DNA of 8,964 bases from positions 684 through 9,647 of the forward strand of contig DIZH01000019.1 in assembly GCA_002429325.1 (NCBI GenBank), written 5' to 3'. Under the pieces are notes generated by a model that worked only from the letters and a program-made list of their open reading frames with translations, ran no database searches and was not told the DNA's origin. The translations under genes were made by a program, and so were the position numbers. Positions 5,935-8,964 of the stretch are shown piece after piece (the stretch's first letter is position 1; every line of letters begins with the position of its first letter). Source of the DNA: Patescibacteria group bacterium UBA6033. GTDB lineage: Bacteria; Patescibacteriota; Minisyncoccia; Phycocordibacterales; Phycocordibacteraceae.

Positions 5935-5963
5935 TATACTAATTGGGTAGTGCTGGGTATACT
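5935..5963 (+). promoter_or_regulatory. tandem TATACTA elements before the response regulator
   Basis: TATACTA occurs at 5935-5941 and again at 5958-5964, 23 bp apart. The second TATACT ends exactly 6 nt before the ATG at 5970, so transcription should start on the start codon. The first may be a second, upstream -10 giving a short leader, or part of a repeated regulator site. No clear -35 box is seen. This suggests that the response regulator, pilT and pilC can be expressed apart from pilMNO-pilB. Confidence 0.5.
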
Positions 5964-5969
5964 AGCGCT

Positions 5970-6365
5970 ATGGCTTACCACGTATATCTTGTTGATGATG
6001 ATCGGTTCCTTCTGGATTTGTATGCGGTGAAATTTAAAAATGCCGGTCATGAAGTGACACTGTTCAGTGGTGGGGAAGAGCTGCTCGCTGCAATGAGGAA
6101 AGAAGGAGCTGTTGTTCCAGATGTCATTTTACTCGACATCATTATGCCAGGGATGACAGGATTCGAGACGCTAGAAGCGTTGCGGAAAGAGAGTCTGGCG
6201 AAGAAGTCAAAGATTATCTTCCTCTCGAACCAGGGCCAGGATTCTGATCTAGAAAAAGCAAAACAGCTCGGTGCTGATGGTTATATTATAAAAGCATCCG
6301 CCATACCTTCTGAAGTATTTGCTGAGGCTATACGTATCGTGGAAGGTGGGACCGTAACACACTAA
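5970..6365 (+). CDS. stand-alone receiver-domain response regulator (CheY/PilH-like)
   Basis: A 131-residue protein made only of a receiver domain. The acidic pocket is VDDD (8-11), the phospho-acceptor is Asp56 (LLDIIMPGMTG), the switch residue is Ser86 (IIFLSNQG) and the conserved Lys is Lys108 (IIKAS). No DNA-binding or enzymatic output domain follows, so the phosphorylated form probably acts by binding another protein. Lying between the extension and retraction ATPases, 4 nt before pilT, it is a plausible regulator of motor choice, as PilG and PilH are in Pseudomonas twitching, although no kinase gene is present here. The ATG at 5970 gives the normal beta-1 start (MAYHVYLVDDD). A TTG at 5943 would add nine unlikely residues and lies before the -10-like TATACT. 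No Shine-Dalgarno sequence. Confidence 0.92.
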   Translation: MAYHVYLVDDDRFLLDLYAVKFKNAGHEVTLFSGGEELLAAMRKEGAVVPDVILLDIIMPGMTGFETLEALRKESLAKKSKIIFLSNQGQDSDLEKAKQLGADGYIIKASAIPSEVFAEAIRIVEGGTVTH

Positions 6366-6369
6366 TTAC

Positions 6370-7431
6370 ATGACTGCCGACAAGCATCTCGAAGAACTTC
6401 TCGACGTCGTGGTCAACCAGGGCGGATCGGACCTCCATATTTTACCGGGAAACTCCCCAGTCGTGAGAATATCTGGGGCACTCATCTCTCTCACGAATTT
6501 TCCTGTGCTGTCTGGTGAACAAACGGAAGCGATGCTGAAAAGCATTGTGCCGCCTGGTCGCTGGGAGGTGTTTCTCAAGAACCAAGCCATTGACCTCTCG
6601 TATGCGCATAAAGGTAATGCCCGCTTCCGGGTGAACGGCTATTGGGTGCAGGGAACGATTGCGCTCGCGCTCCGCCTCATCCCTCATGCAATACGTAGTT
6701 TTGCTGAGCTCAATCTTCCTTCAACTCTTGAAGTATTTACCCAACGGAAGCAAGGATTCTTTCTCGTCGTAGGTCCGGTAGGGCAGGGGAAGTCGACGAC
6801 GCTTGCGACCATGATCGATCGCATCAACGAATCAAGTGCAGAGCATATCCTCACTATTGAAGACCCGATCGAATATCTCTTTACGCCGAAGAAATCGCTC
6901 GTTCAGCAGCGAGAAGTTTATATCGACACGCCAGATTTCCATACGGCACTCCAAAATTCCTTCCGAGAGGACGTCGACGTCATCATGGTCGGCGAGATGC
7001 GCGACTATGAGACTATTTCCTCAGCTGTTACTGCTGCGGAAACAGGCCACCTCGTGTTCTCAACGCTCCATACCAATAATGCAGCACAGACCGTCGACCG
7101 CATTATTGATATGTTCCCTGCGGAACAGCAGGGCCAGGTGCGGGTTCAGCTCGCAGGCAGTCTTGCAGGCATTTTCTCTCAGCGTCTTATTCCGCGAATC
7201 TCGGGCGGCCTCATTCCAGCGTATGAACTTCTCATCAATAACAATGCGGTCAGCACGCTCATCCGTGAAGGCCGCACGCACGAAATAAGTGCGGTGGTAC
7301 AGACTTCTTCTCAGGAAGGAATGATTGATCTTGATCGTTCTCTCGTTGAGCTTGTACGTCGCGGAGAGGTGACGGTCGAGCATGCGTACGAACATGCATC
7401 AGATCCGAAAACGTTTGAAACCTATCTATAA
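6370..7431 (+). CDS. pilT: PilT-type pilus retraction ATPase
   Basis: A 353-residue hexameric ATPase that drives pilus depolymerisation, needed for twitching and for pulling in bound DNA. It lacks the long GspE N-terminal domain and begins directly with a PilT PAS-like domain (GGSDLHILPGNSPVVRISG). Motifs: Walker A GPVGQGKSTT (135-144, Lys141), in place of the more usual GPTGSGKSTT; Asp box TIEDPIEY; Walker B EDVDVIMVGEMRD (200-212, Glu209); His box HLVFSTLHTNNAAQTVDRI. The PilT-specific C-terminal motif AIRNLIRE appears as AVSTLIRE (293-300), followed by the family's GM..LDRSLVELV region. Length and order are typical. The start ATG is 4 nt after the response-regulator stop without a Shine-Dalgarno sequence, so it is probably translationally coupled. 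It might instead be a PilU-like paralogue, but it is the only PilT-type ATPase in this window. Confidence 0.94.
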   Translation: MTADKHLEELLDVVVNQGGSDLHILPGNSPVVRISGALISLTNFPVLSGEQTEAMLKSIVPPGRWEVFLKNQAIDLSYAHKGNARFRVNGYWVQGTIALALRLIPHAIRSFAELNLPSTLEVFTQRKQGFFLVVGPVGQGKSTTLATMIDRINESSAEHILTIEDPIEYLFTPKKSLVQQREVYIDTPDFHTALQNSFREDVDVIMVGEMRDYETISSAVTAAETGHLVFSTLHTNNAAQTVDRIIDMFPAEQQGQVRVQLAGSLAGIFSQRLIPRISGGLIPAYELLINNNAVSTLIREGRTHEISAVVQTSSQEGMIDLDRSLVELVRRGEVTVEHAYEHASDPKTFETYL

Positions 7432-7432
7432 T
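7427..7432 (+). promoter_or_regulatory. consensus -10 TATAAT overlapping the pilT stop, before pilC
   Basis: A perfect TATAAT overlaps the last codons and stop of pilT and ends 10 nt before the pilC ATG, the same spacing as at pilN. There is no -35 box at the usual distance. It could give pilC a nearly leaderless transcript, or it could be a chance A/T-rich stretch at the gene end. Confidence 0.35.
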
Positions 7433-7442
7433 TTGATTTCCT

Positions 7443-8648
7443 ATGCTTTTTTCCTATAGCGCTATTGATAAAGACGGGCATGAGCGGAGCGGTACGATAG
7501 AGGCACCTTCACAAGAGATTGCTGTCGGTGCGCTTCAGCGTCGGGAACTCATTATTTCGTCTATTAAGTCTTCAGAAAAGTCCTCGTTCCTAGAGATGGA
7601 TTTGCCCTTCTTCAATAAGGTTAGCAACAAGGATGTCGTCATCCTCTCACGCCAGATAGCGACGCTTTTCGAAGCCCAAGTGTCTGCGCTCCGCGTGTTC
7701 CGTCTGCTCGCTGCCGAGGTCGACAATAAACAGCTTGGCACTGTTCTCTCTACGGTTGGAGATGATCTCCAAGGTGGCATCTCCATCAGCAAGGCGCTCT
7801 CCCGCCACCCAAAGGTCTTCACTCAGTTTTATGTGAATATGGTTCATGCTGGTGAAGAATCAGGGAAACTCTCAGAGACCTTCGTCTATCTTGCCGATTA
7901 TCTCGACCGTTCCTATGAGGTCGTCAGCAAGGCAGAGAATGCGCTTATCTACCCAGCCTTCGTCATTGCGGTGTTCTTTGCTGTGATGGGGCTCATGCTT
8001 ACGCTCGTAATACCGAAGATAAGCGCTGTGCTTGTCGATTCTGGCCAACCCATCCCATTCTATACAGGCGTCATCATTGGCTTGTCGAATTTCCTCATCC
8101 ACTACGGTTTCATTCTGATTATTGCGCTTATAGGACTCGGGTTTTATATCTGGCAGCTGCAAAAGACTGAGAACGGGAAGTTGCTGTTGGATAGGATAAA
8201 ACTTTCCGTTCCTTACGTCGGCGATCTCTATAACAAACTCTATCTGTCTCGCATTGCCGACAACTTTGCAACCATGCTTCTCTCAGGCATCTCAGTCGTG
8301 GAGGCAATCGATATCACGAGTTCGGTCGTCGGGAACGCAGCGTTTGAGAAAGTTCTCTCTGCAGTTGCACTTGATGTTAAGGCAGGTTCGCCTATATCAG
8401 CAGCTCTTGATAAACACCCAGAGATTCCAGGCATCATGGTAGCGATGACGAGAGTTGGCGAGGAAACAGGCGAGTTAGGAAAGATTCTCTCGACGCTCGC
8501 TAAATTCTATAATCGGGAAGTAACAAACGCCGTCGATACTCTTGTGGGGCTTATTGAGCCAATCATGATTGTGCTTCTCGGTCTTGGTGTCGGTATCTTG
8601 CTCACGGCAGTCTTGATGCCTATCTACAATCTCGCTGGCTCCATCTAA
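7443..8648 (+). CDS. pilC: PilC/GspF-type inner-membrane platform protein
   Basis: A 401-residue polytopic membrane protein, the platform on which PilB and PilT act and from which pilins are added or removed. Two homologous cytoplasmic T2SF domains (about 65-168 and 267-370) each carry the conserved GE(E)(S/T)G-x-L signature: GEESGKL (137-143) and GEETGEL (339-345). Membrane segments lie at about 170-191, 212-237 and 371-393. The length (about 400) and the start with FSYSAIDKDGHERSGTIEA are typical of the family. It lies 11 nt after the pilT stop. No Shine-Dalgarno sequence is present, but a TATAAT ends 10 nt before the ATG, so coupling to pilT or an own leaderless promoter are both possible. 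The next gene, the prepilin, is 113 bp away. Confidence 0.96.
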   Translation: MLFSYSAIDKDGHERSGTIEAPSQEIAVGALQRRELIISSIKSSEKSSFLEMDLPFFNKVSNKDVVILSRQIATLFEAQVSALRVFRLLAAEVDNKQLGTVLSTVGDDLQGGISISKALSRHPKVFTQFYVNMVHAGEESGKLSETFVYLADYLDRSYEVVSKAENALIYPAFVIAVFFAVMGLMLTLVIPKISAVLVDSGQPIPFYTGVIIGLSNFLIHYGFILIIALIGLGFYIWQLQKTENGKLLLDRIKLSVPYVGDLYNKLYLSRIADNFATMLLSGISVVEAIDITSSVVGNAAFEKVLSAVALDVKAGSPISAALDKHPEIPGIMVAMTRVGEETGELGKILSTLAKFYNREVTNAVDTLVGLIEPIMIVLLGLGVGILLTAVLMPIYNLAGSI

Positions 8649-8690
8649 GTACCATGACAAGGAGTGGGGTGGAAGGAGTACTAGTCCCAG

Positions 8691-8699
8691 TTATCCACA
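8691..8699 (+). promoter_or_regulatory. perfect DnaA-box sequence TTATCCACA
   Basis: TTATCCACA is the exact consensus high-affinity DnaA site. It is single and lies in the pilC-pilin gap about 12 bp before a TTGAGG -35-like element. No further boxes, A/T-rich unwinding element or replication genes are seen, so an origin is not supported. DnaA control of the pilin, or chance, remain. Confidence 0.35.
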
Positions 8700-8710
8700 C
8701 CCATATCCTG

Positions 8711-8756
8711 TTGAGGCGTTATATAGAGTAAACTATACCCATTAACCGTATATAAT
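8711..8756 (+). promoter_or_regulatory. pilin promoter region (two candidate -10 elements)
   Basis: TTGAGG (8711-8716) and TATACC (8734-8739) are separated by 17 bp, an ordinary sigma-70-type arrangement that would give a leader of roughly 16 nt. Further down, a perfect TATAAT (8751-8756) ends 5 nt before the pilin ATG and would give a leaderless mRNA, but it has no good -35 box. A strong separate promoter is expected for the major pilin, which is needed in large amounts. Confidence 0.5.
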
Positions 8757-8761
8757 TACTT

Positions 8762-8964
8762 ATGTCAAAAAACCGTTCCCAAGGCTTCACGCTCATCGAA
8801 CTTCTTGTCGTCATCGCCATCATCGGCATTTTGTCGGCTGTGGTTCTCGCCTCGCTTAGCACTGCACGCTCAAAAGGTAATGATGCTGCTGTCCAATCCG
8901 ACCTCTCGACTATCCAGACGCAAGCAGAAATTTACTATGGCGGTACCGGTGCTAACTCGTATGG
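8762..8964 (+). CDS. type IV prepilin / pseudopilin, 5' part (cut by window end)
   Basis: The first 67 residues of a class III signal-peptide protein. A short basic leader (MSKNRSQG, 1-8) ends at the Gly where the prepilin peptidase PilD cuts, giving a mature protein beginning FTLIELLVVIAIIGILSAVV. Phe at mature position 1 and Glu at position 5 are the standard pilin residues for N-methylation and assembly. The hydrophobic helix (about 9-31) continues into an amphipathic helix (STARSKGNDAAVQSDLSTIQTQAEIYY), as in major pilins and in GspG-type pseudopilins. The C-terminal globular domain lies beyond the window, so major pilin, minor pilin and pseudopilin cannot be told apart. Its own promoter region in the 113-bp gap and its position right after pilC favour a main pilin subunit. 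Confidence 0.93.
   Translation, partial: MSKNRSQGFTLIELLVVIAIIGILSAVVLASLSTARSKGNDAAVQSDLSTIQTQAEIYYGGTGANSY

Noticed and set aside
4093..7431. Alternative genetic code with TGA as glycine (as in Gracilibacteria)
   Set aside because: TGA ends pilN exactly at the pilO start, and no conserved protein contains an in-frame TGA.
8654..8731. 25-codon ORF in the pilC-pilin gap
   Set aside because: It has no start signal and overlaps the DnaA-box sequence and promoter elements; such short ORFs are expected by chance.
8649..8761. Replication origin
   Set aside because: Only one DnaA box is present, with no box cluster and no dnaA, dnaN or other replication gene nearby.

Overview
This window carries most of a type IV pilus (T4P) assembly locus. 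From gene content I think it comes from a member of the Candidate Phyla Radiation / Patescibacteria, probably Parcubacteria-like. That placement is inference. It rests on the compact order pilM-pilN-pilO-small PilP-like-pilB-response regulator-pilT-pilC-pilin, the absence of a secretin (pilQ) or other outer-membrane pilus part in this stretch, the reduced proteins (ComFC without a zinc finger, PilP-like without a beta-domain), very tight packing and mid GC. The standard code fits: TAA, TAG and TGA all end recognisable proteins, with TGA ending pilN.

Layout. Positions 1-190 hold no protein gene. The first 23 bases are, on the minus strand, an excellent match to the 3' end of a serine tRNA including CCA, but the rest of the tRNA is missing. 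Behind it lies a strongly structured stretch (a perfect 11-bp hairpin, a second long hairpin and an enclosing 10-bp inverted repeat). A polytopic membrane protein of unknown function follows (200-811, +). It converges on a ComFC-like phosphoribosyltransferase (834-1442, -). That gene is divergent from pilM (1457-2530, +) with only 14 bp between the two start codons. Then come pilN, pilO, a 100-residue PilP-like protein and pilB (2599-5913), a receiver-only response regulator (5970-6365), pilT (6370-7431), pilC (7443-8648), a 113-bp gap with a perfect DnaA-box sequence and promoter-like elements, and the 5' part of a prepilin gene cut by the window end.

How it works together. PilM (cytoplasmic, actin-like) should bind the N-terminus of PilN. 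PilN, PilO and the PilP-like protein form the inner-membrane alignment complex. PilC is the membrane platform turned by PilB (extension) and PilT (retraction), polymerising the prepilin encoded at the end. The receiver protein between the two motors is a candidate regulator of them. ComFC next to a retractable pilus suggests a role in DNA uptake, which is inference.

The most unusual feature is the expression signals. No gene has a correctly spaced Shine-Dalgarno sequence. Genes preceded by a gap of more than about 10 bp have a -10-like hexamer (TATACT, TATTAT or TATAAT) ending 5-10 nt before the ATG, as expected for leaderless mRNAs. Genes without such a hexamer start within 4 nt of, or overlap, the preceding stop codon. 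I found no intrinsic terminator and no CRISPR array, integrase or insertion sequence.
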